The translations under genes and the position numbers were made by a program. Shown piece after piece: positions 45,615-55,007 of a DNA stretch of 64,000 bases (the stretch's first letter is position 1; every line of letters begins with the position of its first letter). This DNA comes from Pseudomonadales bacterium (lineage in GTDB: Bacteria; Pseudomonadota; Gammaproteobacteria; Pseudomonadales; Pseudohongiellaceae), in assembly GCA_024234325.1 (NCBI GenBank), contig JACKOJ010000001.1, positions 682,001 to 746,000 of the forward strand. The letters are read 5' to 3'. The notes under the pieces were generated by a model. That model was given only the letters and a program-made list of their open reading frames with translations, was not told the origin of the DNA and searched no databases.

Positions 45615-46612
45615 AGTTCACGCGAAAGTTCCGTGTCGGGCTCCGCGAGCTCTCCCGCCAGTTGCAGATACTTCTGCAGAACCAACAGGCTGATCTGACG
45701 CTCCCGCGTCGCATTCCTGAACTGCTGCACCCAGCGCTGTGCATTGTGGATGATCGCCAGAGCTTCGTCGGTGTGGCTGCTGTAGTAATCCATCTTTTCT
45801 TCCAGGTCTGCGAAATCATCGCGAAGCTGCACATAGTGCACCCCCGCCTGCAGACGCCCTTCCATGAACCAGGTTTCGTAGCGCGGTCTGCGCATCAGGC
45901 ACAGGGAACTGGACGACAGAATCCATTTCAGATTCGTCGCCACATCATTGCCCTCTGCGGAAATCACAAATTTGTGCCGCAACTGCTCCTCGATCGACAG
46001 TCGATGCTTCTGCTTCTCCGGGTTGTCCCCGATCGGCACCCTGTTGGACTGCCCGACATCGCAGCGCGGGTGACGGAACCAGTCCTGCACCAGCAGGGAA
46101 CGATGATGTCCGGGCTTGGCCTTGCCGCGCCAGACGGCGGTATCCGTCTTCCGGGCAAAGTCATAGGGATCGTTCACGAACACATAGTGGCGGACCTGGT
46201 TCAGCTTGAGCAGAACGGAATTCTGATTGTCTCCCGCAATCGGTCGGCTCTTGAGCAGGCAGGGTTGCGACGGCACCTGAATCACATCGCCAAACTCATG
46301 ATGGAAACGGGCCTGTTTCGGAAAATAGCGCATCAGTGCCCGCAGATCACAGTAATAGGCGGACTGCTGGCGAGCACTCAACTGGGTCATGCACTGACCC
46401 TGTTCAACCGCAAACCCCCGGCCCAGCTTGTTGTAGTACTCCACACGCTGCCACACGGCGTCCAGTTCAGACTCCGGTATGGCCCGTAGCAGTCTGCCCC
46501 GGTTGCCCAGGAAATAGCTGTCGGGAATCGCCCGCGAGAGAAATACCCGCAGGTAAAACGCCAGTTTGGAGTTCTTGCGCGGATGCCGCATCAGAGGAAG
46601 TGTGGATTGCAT
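45599..46612 (-). CDS. Glycosyltransferase family 90-like protein (CAP10/LpsA type)
   Basis: This 337-residue protein contains the CAP10-type signature KFVISAEGNDVATNLKWIL followed by SSSSLCLM and PRYETWFMEG, and upstream AVWRGKAKPGHHRSLLV. Such enzymes transfer sugars to lipopolysaccharide or capsule-like glycans. The ATG at 46612 (MQSTLPLMRHPRKN) is chosen because the upstream extension lies in the maeA promoter region; its ribosome site is weak. It converges on the receptor-like gene and diverges from maeA. Confidence 0.8.
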   Translation of the reverse strand: MQSTLPLMRHPRKNSKLAFYLRVFLSRAIPDSYFLGNRGRLLRAIPESELDAVWQRVEYYNKLGRGFAVEQGQCMTQLSARQQSAYYCDLRALMRYFPKQARFHHEFGDVIQVPSQPCLLKSRPIAGDNQNSVLLKLNQVRHYVFVNDPYDFARKTDTAVWRGKAKPGHHRSLLVQDWFRHPRCDVGQSNRVPIGDNPEKQKHRLSIEEQLRHKFVISAEGNDVATNLKWILSSSSLCLMRRPRYETWFMEGRLQAGVHYVQLRDDFADLEEKMDYYSSHTDEALAIIHNAQRWVQQFRNATRERQISLLVLQKYLQLAGELAEPDTELSRELLREA

Positions 46613-46717
46613 GAGGGTGCTGCCGTGGCTCGGAAAACGACAGATTAAGACCCATTCATTGCAGGCATGCGTCGTTTCCGCGTCATTCTGATGACATTCT
46701 GTAAGACAGCAAACGGA

Positions 46718-46747
46718 TCGACGCCATACTGGTCGATTGGGTATAGT
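46718..46747 (+). promoter_or_regulatory. Candidate maeA promoter
   Basis: TCGACG (46718-46723) and TATAGT (46742-46747) are separated by 18 bp and lie about 35 bp before the maeA ATG. Confidence 0.4.
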
Positions 46748-46780
46748 GGCTGCTTCAACTGATTTCGACACGAGGACTCA

Positions 46781-48481
46781 ATGGCCACACCCCGTCCCCT
46801 GTACATCTCCTATGCCGGCCCCAGCCTGCTGGAAACGCCACTGCTGAACAAAGGTTCCGGCTTTACCGAACGCGAGCGCCGCACCTTCAACCTGATGGGG
46901 CTGTTGCCCCCCCGCTACGAAAGTATCGACGAACAGGTAGAGCGTGCCTACATGCAGTACCGCAGCTTCGAGGAGCCGATCAACAAGCACATCTATCTGC
47001 GCGCCGTACAGGACAACAACGAAACCCTCTTCTATCGGCTGATCAGCGACCACCTGGTAGAGATGCTGCCCATCATCTACACCCCGACGGTAGGCGATGC
47101 CTGCGAGCATTTCTCGGACATCTACCGCAGTGCTCGCGGCATTTTCGTGTCCTACGAAGAAAAAGAGTTCATGAGTGACATCATGCACAGCGTGACCAAG
47201 GACAAGGTCAAGGTCATCGTGGTCACGGACGGTGAGCGCGTGCTGGGGCTCGGCGACCAGGGCATCGGGGGCATGGGCATCACCATCGGCAAGCTGTCCA
47301 TCTATACCTCCTGCGGCGGCATCAGCCCGGCCTATACCCTGCCTGTGGCGCTGGATGTCGGCACCAACAACAAGACACTGCTGGACGATCCCATGTACAT
47401 GGGCATGCGCCATCCCCGCATTACCGGCGAGGAGTACACGGCCTTCGTGGACGCCTTCATCGACGCGGCCCAGGAGCGCTGGCCGGGCGTGCTGATCCAG
47501 TTCGAGGACTTTGCCCAGCCCAACGCGATGCCCCTGCTGCAGCGCCATCGCGACCGTGTGTGCTGCTTCAATGACGACATTCAGGGCACGGCGGCAGTGA
47601 CCCTGGGCACCCTGCTGGCAGCCTGCCGAAAGAAGCGCGTGCAACTCAAGGATCAGAAAGTGGTCTTCGTAGGTGCTGGATCTGCTGGCTGCGGCATTGC
47701 GGAGCTGATCATCAATGCCATGGTGGCCCAGGGGGCAGAGGAAGCGCAGGCGCGCTCGCAGATCTACATGGTGGATCGCCACGGCCTGCTGACAGAAGGC
47801 ATGGAAAACCTGATGGACTTCCAGGAACGTCTGCTGCAACCGGCAGCAAGAGTGGCAGACTGGACCCTGAGCGGCGAGGGCCCGTGGGCAAGCCTGCTGG
47901 ATGTGGTAACGCACGTGCAGCCCGATATTCTGATCGGGGTTTCCGGCAAGCCGGGCCTGTTCACCGAAGCGGTCATCCGCCAGATGCATCGCACCTGCGC
48001 GCAGCCCATCATCCTGCCACTCAGCAATCCCTCACGCCATGTCGAGGCACACCCGCGCCAGGTCATGGAATGGACACAGGGCCAGGCCATCGTCGCTACC
48101 GGCAGCCCCTTCGGGCGTGTGGAGTTTGACGAACGCAGTTTCGCGATTGCTCAGTGCAACAACAGCTACATCTTCCCCGGCATCGGCCTGGGCGTGATCT
48201 CCTGCAAGGCGGCGCGCGTGACCGACGAAATGCTGATGACCGCCAGCACCACGCTCGCCGAGAGCGCACCGGAGTCGGACGATCCCACGCATTCCGTCCT
48301 GCCGCCACTGACCGATCTGCCGCGCATCAGCCGCCGCATTGCCTTCGCGGTGGCGAAGGTCGCCATGCAGCAGGGGCACGCAAGGGAAATGACAGACGAG
48401 GAGTTGAGTGGAACAATAGAGCGCAACTTCTGGACACCGACCTATCGCGAATACCGCCGCATTGCAACGCGAGCCCGTTGA
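46781..48481 (+). CDS. maeA: NAD-dependent malic enzyme
   Basis: This 566-residue enzyme oxidatively decarboxylates malate to pyruvate. It has the malic enzyme signatures IYTPTVGDAC, VVTDGERVLGLGDQGIGGMGI and FNDDIQGTAAVTLG, and the nucleotide-binding VVFVGAGSAGCGIAEL. Length is close to E. coli MaeA (about 565). With pckA in the same window it supports growth on C4 acids. The direct downstream neighbour is a Sel1 gene, 48 bp away. Confidence 0.95.
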   Translation: MATPRPLYISYAGPSLLETPLLNKGSGFTERERRTFNLMGLLPPRYESIDEQVERAYMQYRSFEEPINKHIYLRAVQDNNETLFYRLISDHLVEMLPIIYTPTVGDACEHFSDIYRSARGIFVSYEEKEFMSDIMHSVTKDKVKVIVVTDGERVLGLGDQGIGGMGITIGKLSIYTSCGGISPAYTLPVALDVGTNNKTLLDDPMYMGMRHPRITGEEYTAFVDAFIDAAQERWPGVLIQFEDFAQPNAMPLLQRHRDRVCCFNDDIQGTAAVTLGTLLAACRKKRVQLKDQKVVFVGAGSAGCGIAELIINAMVAQGAEEAQARSQIYMVDRHGLLTEGMENLMDFQERLLQPAARVADWTLSGEGPWASLLDVVTHVQPDILIGVSGKPGLFTEAVIRQMHRTCAQPIILPLSNPSRHVEAHPRQVMEWTQGQAIVATGSPFGRVEFDERSFAIAQCNNSYIFPGIGLGVISCKAARVTDEMLMTASTTLAESAPESDDPTHSVLPPLTDLPRISRRIAFAVAKVAMQQGHAREMTDEELSGTIERNFWTPTYREYRRIATRAR

Positions 48482-48529
48482 CACACAGGAAACCGAAAGC
48501 CAACGGCCTGGGACACAAGAGAACAAGGC

Positions 48530-49528
48530 ATGAGCATCCGCAGGACCCTGATCATCAGCACTCTTCTGGGCACATTGGGCCAGGCGCCGGCCGCCCTGTC
48601 GCAGGACCCTGATCTTGTCGCCCGCGCGCAGGGGGGAGACCCGGCTGCCCAGACGGAACTCGGCTATGTCTATGCCATCGGCGACGGCGTGCAGCAGGAC
48701 TTCAAGGAAGCTCTGAAATGGTTTCTTGCCGGCACCCGCCAGGGCTATGCCGACGCGCAATACAATTACGGCAACATGTTCGCCAACGGCTTTGGCGTTC
48801 GGCAGGATTTCAGGGAAGCGCTGAACTGGTACCGGCTCGCCGCGTCGCAGAATCATATGCGTGCGCAGTACAACCTGGGCTTTATGTACGACAACGGCCA
48901 GGGGGTAACGCGAAACTACGAGGAAGCCGCCAAATGGTACCGCGCTGCGGCCGAACAGGGGCACGCAGCGGCCCAGAACGCACTGGGCGTGATGTACAAG
49001 TATGGCTATGGCGTGAAACAGGACTACGCGGAGGCGCTGAAGTGGCTGAAGATTTCCGCCGAGGCAGGCTATCCCACCGGGCAGTTCAATCTGGGCGCCA
49101 TGTACGTCAATGCCACCGGCGTGCCACAGGACTATGCGGAGGCTGCCAAGTGGTATGAACTGGCGGCAGACAGCGGCAATGTCTCCGCGCAGTTCAATCT
49201 GGCCGATATGTATATTGCCGGGCACGGGGTGGATCGCAACTACGGGCGCGCCGCGGAGCTGTACCTTGCCGCTGCCCGGCAGGGGCACTCGGAGGCGCAA
49301 TACAATATTGGGGAAATGTACGCAGCGGGTTACGGTGTGCAGCAAAGCTATGTCGTGGGCTACGCCTGGGCCGACATCTCGTCACAGACCTCGGATGTGT
49401 TCCACCGCAGCCGCGCCAATCGCAACCGTGATTCCATGGCGACGCAGATGACGCCGGAACAGATCGAGGAGGCCAAGGCTCTGGCCTCCCGCTGTCTCGA
49501 ATCCGGCTATAGGGACTGCACTCCCTGA
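48530..49528 (+). CDS. Exported Sel1-repeat protein A
   Basis: This 332-residue protein has a signal peptide (to about residue 24) and about eight Sel1-like repeats of 36 residues, with A-x-YNLGxMYxNGxGVxxxYxEAxKWYRxAAxQG as the common pattern. Such alpha-solenoids bind proteins and often act in envelope or signalling complexes. The last part (MTPEQIEEAKALASRC) is shared in form with the convergent gene 17 bp away. The exact role is unknown. Confidence 0.88.
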   Translation: MSIRRTLIISTLLGTLGQAPAALSQDPDLVARAQGGDPAAQTELGYVYAIGDGVQQDFKEALKWFLAGTRQGYADAQYNYGNMFANGFGVRQDFREALNWYRLAASQNHMRAQYNLGFMYDNGQGVTRNYEEAAKWYRAAAEQGHAAAQNALGVMYKYGYGVKQDYAEALKWLKISAEAGYPTGQFNLGAMYVNATGVPQDYAEAAKWYELAADSGNVSAQFNLADMYIAGHGVDRNYGRAAELYLAAARQGHSEAQYNIGEMYAAGYGVQQSYVVGYAWADISSQTSDVFHRSRANRNRDSMATQMTPEQIEEAKALASRCLESGYRDCTP

Positions 49529-49544
49529 CGCCGGGAAAACAGGC

Positions 49545-50543
49545 TTACTCGCAGTCGCGATAGCGGCTCTCAAGGCATCTGTCTGACAGTTGACTGCCTT
49601 CCTGCAACTGCTCGGGACTCAGCATGGCTTCGAGCTGCTCGCGGTTTTCCGTGAAACGCTCCTTCTCCGGGCCGGTCGCAGTCTGGGAGGCCAACTTCAG
49701 CCAGGCATAGGCGCGCACCGGACTCTCGGCCACTCCCTGTCCGGCCTCGTACATCAGGCCGAGGTTGTTCTGTGAGCTGGGGTGCCCCTGGGCCGCAGCC
49801 ATGCGATACCAGCGAAACGCCTCTTCGTAGTTCTGTTCCAGGCCTTCTCCGGTTTCATACATGGCAGCCATGCTGAACATTGCGGCGATATGCCCCTGCT
49901 CCGCAGCCATGCGATAGTAGTGCGCGGCCTCCTCGTAACTCTGATCCACGCCCAGACCGTCGCGATACATCAGCGCCATGCTGAACTGTGCCGCCACCTC
50001 GCCCTGCTCCGCTGCCATCCTGTAGTAACGGGCCGCTTCCTCGTAGCTCTGCGGAATACCCTGCCCGCTCAGATTCATCTCCGCCAGCGTAAGCTGGGCG
50101 CCCACATCCCCCTGCTCTGCCGCCATCTTGTAATAACGGGCCGCCTCAGCGTAATTGGTTTCCAGCCCACGACCACTGACGTACAGGGCCGCCAGACTGA
50201 TCTGTGCCATCAACTCCCCCTGCTCCGCAGCAAGGGCAAACCACTTGGCCGCTTCCTGGAAGTCCTGCGGCACGCCCATGCCGAAGTTGTACAGGACCCC
50301 CAGATTCAACTGAGCGTTGGCGCGACCCTGCTCGGCGGCAGCGAGGTACCATTTGATCGCCTGCTGAATATCGGGGGTGACTCCCTGCCCGGTGTGGTAG
50401 AGCACGGCCAGATTGTTCTGAGCCTCGGCATCCCCTGCTTCTGCAAGGCGCGTGAGCTCGGTAACCCCGTAGTTCTGGGCGTACACGCTGGAACAGGCAA
50501 GGGTAACCAGCAAAATCAGGCACTTGAGTTTTTTGACTAACAT
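49545..50543 (-). CDS. Exported Sel1-repeat protein B
   Basis: This 332-residue protein has a signal peptide (about 22 residues, ending SSVYAQ) and about seven or eight Sel1 repeats with the period of 36 residues (AAEQGxxxAQxSLAxMYxxGxGVxQSYEEAAxYYRM). The C-terminus has MLSPEQLQEGSQLSDRC and ends ESRYRDCE, mirroring protein A (ESGYRDCTP). It has the same length as protein A and lies tail-to-tail with it. The role is unknown. Confidence 0.88.
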   Translation of the reverse strand: MLVKKLKCLILLVTLACSSVYAQNYGVTELTRLAEAGDAEAQNNLAVLYHTGQGVTPDIQQAIKWYLAAAEQGRANAQLNLGVLYNFGMGVPQDFQEAAKWFALAAEQGELMAQISLAALYVSGRGLETNYAEAARYYKMAAEQGDVGAQLTLAEMNLSGQGIPQSYEEAARYYRMAAEQGEVAAQFSMALMYRDGLGVDQSYEEAAHYYRMAAEQGHIAAMFSMAAMYETGEGLEQNYEEAFRWYRMAAAQGHPSSQNNLGLMYEAGQGVAESPVRAYAWLKLASQTATGPEKERFTENREQLEAMLSPEQLQEGSQLSDRCLESRYRDCE

Positions 50544-50730
50544 GGTTCTGCTTTCCTATAGGTCACCGGCCAAATTGCTCAGCCGGGTGTTTCTTATTTG
50601 TGTAATGAAAGATGCGGAATCGGCAGAACTCCTCTTCCCCGTTCCGGCGTATCGAAGTGGAATCCTAGACCCAAAGCCCGCAAAAGGAAAGTTTGGTCAA
50701 TTCCAGAAGCTGGCGGTATGATGCCCGATC

Positions 50731-51981
50731 ATGAAGAACTCCCTTTTTCCAGGCACCCTGTTTGCCCTTCTGCTGCTGACGCAGTGTCAGTCGTCTGCTG
50801 CGCCCTCGGGCGAGGCTGCTGAACTTCTGGACCGCTTCTGGCAGACAGACACCGTAGCGGAAGCCGCCAGCATCGCGCCGGCGTTGAGCGCACAGGCCGG
50901 CAACGTAGACACCCTTTACCAGTGGCTTAAGGCAGACCCGCAATACTCTGCAGACGTGCCGGTCGGCCAGGTGTCCCTGTCACGCACCGATGCCAGCGGC
51001 ACGGAGTTTCCCTATGTCTTGCTGGTGCCGGAAGATTACACCCCATCGCGAGCCTATCCGGTGGAGTTCAATCTGCATGGAGGTGTCAACCGACCCAAGA
51101 TTCAACCGGGCGAATCCGCCTGGCGTCAGGGCTATGACGCACTGAAACTGCCGGGTCGCATTGTGGTGGCACCGGTGGCCTGGTCTGACGCTTTCTGGTG
51201 GCTCGACAATCAGGCCGATAATCTGCCTGCCATCCTGCACAAAGTGAAACAGACCTATCATGTCGATGACAACCGGGTGTACCTGACCGGAGTTTCGGAT
51301 GGCGGTACCGGCTCCTACTTCTTTGCCTTCATGCAGCCCACCGAATGGGCCGCGTTCCTGCCCTATATCGGTCATCCAGGTGTGCTGAGCAACCCTCGCG
51401 CCCGAATCAGCTATCCGCTGTTCTTTGAGAACCTGCCGGGCAAGCCGCTCTTCATCGTCAACAGCGAGAACGATCGTCTCTACCCGGCCCGGGTGATCAC
51501 GCCCTATATCGATCTGATGACGCAGGCGAAAGCAGACTTTGTCTACACGGTGATTGCGGACGGCGAACACAACACTGCCTGGATGCCCGATCAGATCGAC
51601 CGTATTGAAGCCTTCAAACGGGAACATGTGCGAGACCCGCTTCCCGACCGCCTGCAATGGATCACCGACCGCACGGATCGCTACAACCGCAACCACTGGA
51701 TCCGCCTCGATGGCCTGCGCACAGAGGGGGAGCCAGGGCGCCTTATTGTGGAGCGCCAGGGCAATCAGATTACCGTAAACGCTGTTTACGTGACCGACTT
51801 CACCCTGCTGTTGAACCCCGAGGAAGTGGACTTCAGCCAACCTGTCACCGTGACCGTCAACGGCAAAGTGGTGCAGTCCGGCATGATTGCGCAAAGTGCG
51901 GACACGCTGCTGAAATGGGCGGCGAAGGATCGCGACCGCAGCATGCTCTTCACCGCCGAGCTGAATCTGCACACGCCTTGA
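50731..51981 (+). CDS. Lipoprotein alpha/beta-hydrolase (esterase-like)
   Basis: This 416-residue protein has a lipoprotein signal (LLLTQC, lipid Cys about residue 19) and an alpha/beta-hydrolase domain. The oxyanion region is FNLHGGVNRP and the nucleophile elbow GVSDGGTGS (Ser about 190). The acid is probably in VNSENDRLYP and the His in IADGEHNTAWM. A C-terminal ~100-residue beta-rich segment follows. It resembles phospholipase/carboxylesterase or feruloyl-esterase-type proteins, probably in the outer membrane or periplasm. No clear ribosome site was seen. Confidence 0.78.
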   Translation: MKNSLFPGTLFALLLLTQCQSSAAPSGEAAELLDRFWQTDTVAEAASIAPALSAQAGNVDTLYQWLKADPQYSADVPVGQVSLSRTDASGTEFPYVLLVPEDYTPSRAYPVEFNLHGGVNRPKIQPGESAWRQGYDALKLPGRIVVAPVAWSDAFWWLDNQADNLPAILHKVKQTYHVDDNRVYLTGVSDGGTGSYFFAFMQPTEWAAFLPYIGHPGVLSNPRARISYPLFFENLPGKPLFIVNSENDRLYPARVITPYIDLMTQAKADFVYTVIADGEHNTAWMPDQIDRIEAFKREHVRDPLPDRLQWITDRTDRYNRNHWIRLDGLRTEGEPGRLIVERQGNQITVNAVYVTDFTLLLNPEEVDFSQPVTVTVNGKVVQSGMIAQSADTLLKWAAKDRDRSMLFTAELNLHTP

Positions 51982-51990
51982 CGCTGCGGT

Positions 51991-52830
51991 CTAGGGATCA
52001 ATGCGTCCCAGCAGTTGGGCCCAATCCTGACGCGTATCCCCCACTGCCACAAACGACGGATTGAGGATGCTTTCCTTGCCGTTATAGGCCAGCACACTGA
52101 ACTGTGCATTCATCACCTGACCGCCCGCCGCCTCCAGAATCACCTGGGCTGCAGCCGTGTCCCACTCGCAGGTGGGACCGAGACGGACGTATAGATCGGC
52201 CTTGCCTTCGGCAATCGCACAGAATTTCAGGGAGCTGCCCAGATTCATCAGGGTCATGCTGGCAAACCGCGGCGCCAAGCCCTCCAGCACTCCGCGCAAA
52301 GGGCCAGCGCCATGTCGACGGCTCGCCATCACCACGAGTTCCTGCTGGCGGATGTCCTCCGCCAGAGCACGGGTACGAATCGGCTGAAACACTCCCTCGC
52401 CCTCCCGCTTCCATGCGCCGAGACCCAGCACGCCCGCCCAGGTGGTTTCCGTCACGGGAGCATGAATCACACCCAGCACGGGAACGGCATCCCGCACCAG
52501 GGCAATGTTGACGGTGAATTCGCCATTGCGACTGACGAATTCCCGCGTGCCGTCCAGCGGATCCACCAACCAGTACTGCTGCCAGTGACGCCGCTGCGAA
52601 TAGGGAGGAAGGGCCGCCTCTTCGGACACCACCGGAACCTCCGGTGTCAGCGCCGCGAGCGCCCGGCAGATATACGCGTTGGCCCGCGTGTCCGCCTCGG
52701 TCAGAGGGGATTCATCCTGCTTGCGGACAACCTCAATGTCACCCGACTGGCGATACACGGCCATAATCTCCTGACCAGCCTCCGCGGCGATGCGGTCGAT
52801 CGCCTGCATCAATTCGGTACTTTCGAGCAT
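51991..52830 (-). CDS. cysQ: 3'(2'),5'-bisphosphate nucleotidase CysQ-like
   Basis: This 279-residue inositol-monophosphatase-fold enzyme has the metal motifs DESPLTEADTRAN, VSEEA and VDPLDGTREFVSRNGEFTVNIAL, plus CEWDTAAAQVILEAAGG. CysQ recycles PAP from sulfate assimilation. AGGAG before the ATG at 52830 fixes the start. The GTRE(F) after the DPLDG motif favours CysQ over plain inositol monophosphatase. Confidence 0.9.
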   Translation of the reverse strand: MLESTELMQAIDRIAAEAGQEIMAVYRQSGDIEVVRKQDESPLTEADTRANAYICRALAALTPEVPVVSEEAALPPYSQRRHWQQYWLVDPLDGTREFVSRNGEFTVNIALVRDAVPVLGVIHAPVTETTWAGVLGLGAWKREGEGVFQPIRTRALAEDIRQQELVVMASRRHGAGPLRGVLEGLAPRFASMTLMNLGSSLKFCAIAEGKADLYVRLGPTCEWDTAAAQVILEAAGGQVMNAQFSVLAYNGKESILNPSFVAVGDTRQDWAQLLGRIDP

Positions 52831-52994
52831 CCTGTTTCTCCTGCACACTGCACGGGCTGGACAGCACACCCGTGATCGACTCCCCCATGGGCCAGATGCT
52901 AGCATGTTTCGCACGTGAGGCCGCCGACTCTGCAGGAATGGGGATCGGCAGGCTCCTCACGTGCCCGCACATAATAAGAATCAGGAGAACGAGA

Positions 52995-53795
52995 ATGCGA
53001 TTACTGGCCCTGTTGTGCCTGTTACTGATGCCCCTTGCTGCCACACACGCGCAACTGGCCGTGCCCAACGAGGCGGGGCTGCGCTACGGACATGTTCATC
53101 TCAACGTTACAGACGTGGAGTTGCACAAACAGCTCTGGGTGAAACATTTCGGTGGCACCGCTGTGCAGAAGGGCTCACTGAACGTCGTGAAGATGCCGAA
53201 CATGGCCGTGATTCTGACGGCACGGGAGCCAACCGGCGGTTCCGAGGAAACCGTGATGGATCATTTCGGTTTCAAGGTGCGCAACATCGCCAGCTTCCTT
53301 GCCAAGTGGCGAGCGGACGACCTGCCGGTGGGACGCGAATTCATCGGCGCAGAGGGGCAGGCCAACGCCTATGTCTGGATGCCGGACGGCGTGTACGTGG
53401 AGCTGCAGGAAGATCAGGCGCTGGCGGTTGAAATCATGCCCTACCACATCCATTTCTTTACCCCGGAATACGAATCCCTGCTGGCCTGGTATACCGAACT
53501 GCTCAACATCGAGGTACGGCCCCGGGGATCGATTGCCACCACCACCAACGTGCCCGGCATGAACCTGAGCTTCAACAATGCCCGGGAAGAGCGCCTGCCG
53601 ACCAAGGGCCGCGCGATTGACCATATCGGGTTCGAGGTGGAAAACCTGGAGGCCTTCTGTCGCCTGCTGGAGGAAAAGGGCATCGTCTTTGACACTGCCT
53701 ACCGCGACGTGCCCTCGCTGGGGTTGAAGATCGCCTTCATCACCGACCCTACCGGGGTGACGATTGAGTTCACCGAAGGCCTGGACGATTACTGA
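52995..53795 (+). CDS. Exported VOC-family (glyoxalase/dioxygenase fold) protein
   Basis: This 266-residue protein has a signal peptide (about 20 residues, ending ATHAQ) and two vicinal-oxygen-chelate modules. Potential metal ligands are the His residues in GHVHLNV, MDHFGF, YHIHFF and IDHIGFEV, with Glu in VYVELQED and VTIEFTEG. Export is unusual for this mostly cytoplasmic fold, so a lyase or resistance role outside the cytoplasm is possible. AGGAG precedes the ATG. It is 18 bp upstream of yrfG. Confidence 0.82.
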   Translation: MRLLALLCLLLMPLAATHAQLAVPNEAGLRYGHVHLNVTDVELHKQLWVKHFGGTAVQKGSLNVVKMPNMAVILTAREPTGGSEETVMDHFGFKVRNIASFLAKWRADDLPVGREFIGAEGQANAYVWMPDGVYVELQEDQALAVEIMPYHIHFFTPEYESLLAWYTELLNIEVRPRGSIATTTNVPGMNLSFNNAREERLPTKGRAIDHIGFEVENLEAFCRLLEEKGIVFDTAYRDVPSLGLKIAFITDPTGVTIEFTEGLDDY

Positions 53796-53813
53796 CACGC
53801 GCAACGAGGACTG

Positions 53814-54500
53814 ATGCTGGACTGGAAAACCATCGACACCGTGCTGTTCGACATGGACGGCACCGTCCTCGACCTGCACTTCGACAACTACTTCTGGGAG
53901 GAGTTTGTTCCGGAACGCTACGGCGCACTCCACGGCATGAACGCGCAGGACGCCTCAGCCCTGCTGCGCCGCCAGTACGCGGACGTAAAGGGAACACTGG
54001 ACTGGTACTGCCTGGACTTCTGGTCCTCGCGCCTGGCACTGGACATTGCGGCGCTGAAGGAAGAGGTGCGCCACAAGATTGCCTTGCGTCCGAACGCCCT
54101 GCCCTTTGTGCAGGCGCTGCGCAGACAGGGCAAGCAGGTGATGCTGGTGACCAACGCCCACCCTGGCAGTCTGAACCTGAAGATGGACCACACCGGCATA
54201 GCGGACCACTTCGACCACCGCATCAGCTCACACGACTTCCGGCTGGCCAAGGAAAACGCCGGTTTCTGGCAGGCCCTGCGCCAACAGCTTCCCTATGAGC
54301 CCGGCCGTACTCTGCTCATTGACGACAGCCTTCCAGTGCTGCGGCAGGCACGCGCCGAAGGCATTGCCCACCTGCGCGCCATCCGCCAGCCGGACAGCCA
54401 GCGCGAGGCTGTCCCCGCAGACGACGCCTTTCCGCAGATCGACGATTTCGCCGACATCATGACAGGGCTGGATTCTTCCCATGACTCAGGACAGCAGTAA
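53814..54500 (+). CDS. yrfG: GMP/IMP 5'-nucleotidase YrfG (HAD family)
   Basis: This 228-residue HAD phosphatase has motif I FDMDGTVLDL, motif II MLVTNAHP and motif III/IV with LLIDDSLPVL. It belongs to the YrfG group, which dephosphorylates GMP and IMP. It overlaps hslR by 20 bp, the same order as in E. coli. Cytoplasmic. Confidence 0.92.
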   Translation: MLDWKTIDTVLFDMDGTVLDLHFDNYFWEEFVPERYGALHGMNAQDASALLRRQYADVKGTLDWYCLDFWSSRLALDIAALKEEVRHKIALRPNALPFVQALRRQGKQVMLVTNAHPGSLNLKMDHTGIADHFDHRISSHDFRLAKENAGFWQALRQQLPYEPGRTLLIDDSLPVLRQARAEGIAHLRAIRQPDSQREAVPADDAFPQIDDFADIMTGLDSSHDSGQQ

Positions 54501-54882
54501 GGACAACGCCGTCAGGCTGGACAAGTGGCTATGGGCCGCCCGCCTCTACAAGACCCGCGCCATTGCCAAACAGGCTGTCGAGAGCGGCAAGGTGCAGAGC
54601 GCAGGCCAGAAGCTCAAGCCCGGACGGGAAGTGACCGAAGGCATGGAGCTGACGGTGCGCCAGGGTTGGGACGAGCGCACGATTCTGGTGACCGGGTTGT
54701 CCGAACAACGACGCGGCGCGCCGGAAGCGGCCCTGCTGTACAGGGAGACCGAGGAAAGCATCGCCCGCCGCGAGGAGCTGGGAGAACAGCGCCGCCTGCA
54801 TGCACTGCTGCAGCAACCCGCCAACCGTCCGGACAAGAAGGACCGGCGCCTGCGTCAGCAACTGAAACAACGAACGGAATGA
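54481..54882 (+). CDS. hslR: Heat shock protein 15 (ribosome-associated, S4 domain)
   Basis: This 133-residue RNA-binding protein has an N-terminal S4 domain (VRLDKWLWAARLYKTRAIA, QAVESGKVQSAG) and a basic C-terminal helix (KKDRRLRQQLKQR). Hsp15 binds 50S subunits carrying a blocked nascent chain and helps rescue them. The usual downstream gene hslO is missing; pckA follows after 125 bp. Confidence 0.95.
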   Translation: MTQDSSKDNAVRLDKWLWAARLYKTRAIAKQAVESGKVQSAGQKLKPGREVTEGMELTVRQGWDERTILVTGLSEQRRGAPEAALLYRETEESIARREELGEQRRLHALLQQPANRPDKKDRRLRQQLKQRTE

Positions 54883-54887
54883 GTCCC

Positions 54888-54928
54888 GGGCCACTCTGTT
54901 AGGCAGGGCTCCGGTTTTTTGGCATAAT
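54888..54928 (+). promoter_or_regulatory. hslR terminator-like stem and candidate pckA promoter
   Basis: An imperfect stem (CCGGGCC with GGCTCCGG) followed by TTTTTT lies just after hslR. Overlapping it are TAGGCA (54900-54905) and CATAAT (54923-54928) at 17-bp spacing, a likely pckA promoter about 80 bp from the gene. Confidence 0.45.
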
Positions 54929-55007
54929 CGCGCCTCGCGATCACGCGGCAACCCGCCCGAGATGCCGGCCACGCAGCAGGCAGCCTCTGCCTCAGGAGCG
55001 CCATGGA

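Noticed and set aside
46613..46771. N-terminal extension of the GT90-like protein to 46771
   Set aside because: The added 53 codons lie over the maeA promoter region, look non-coding and precede the family-like start.
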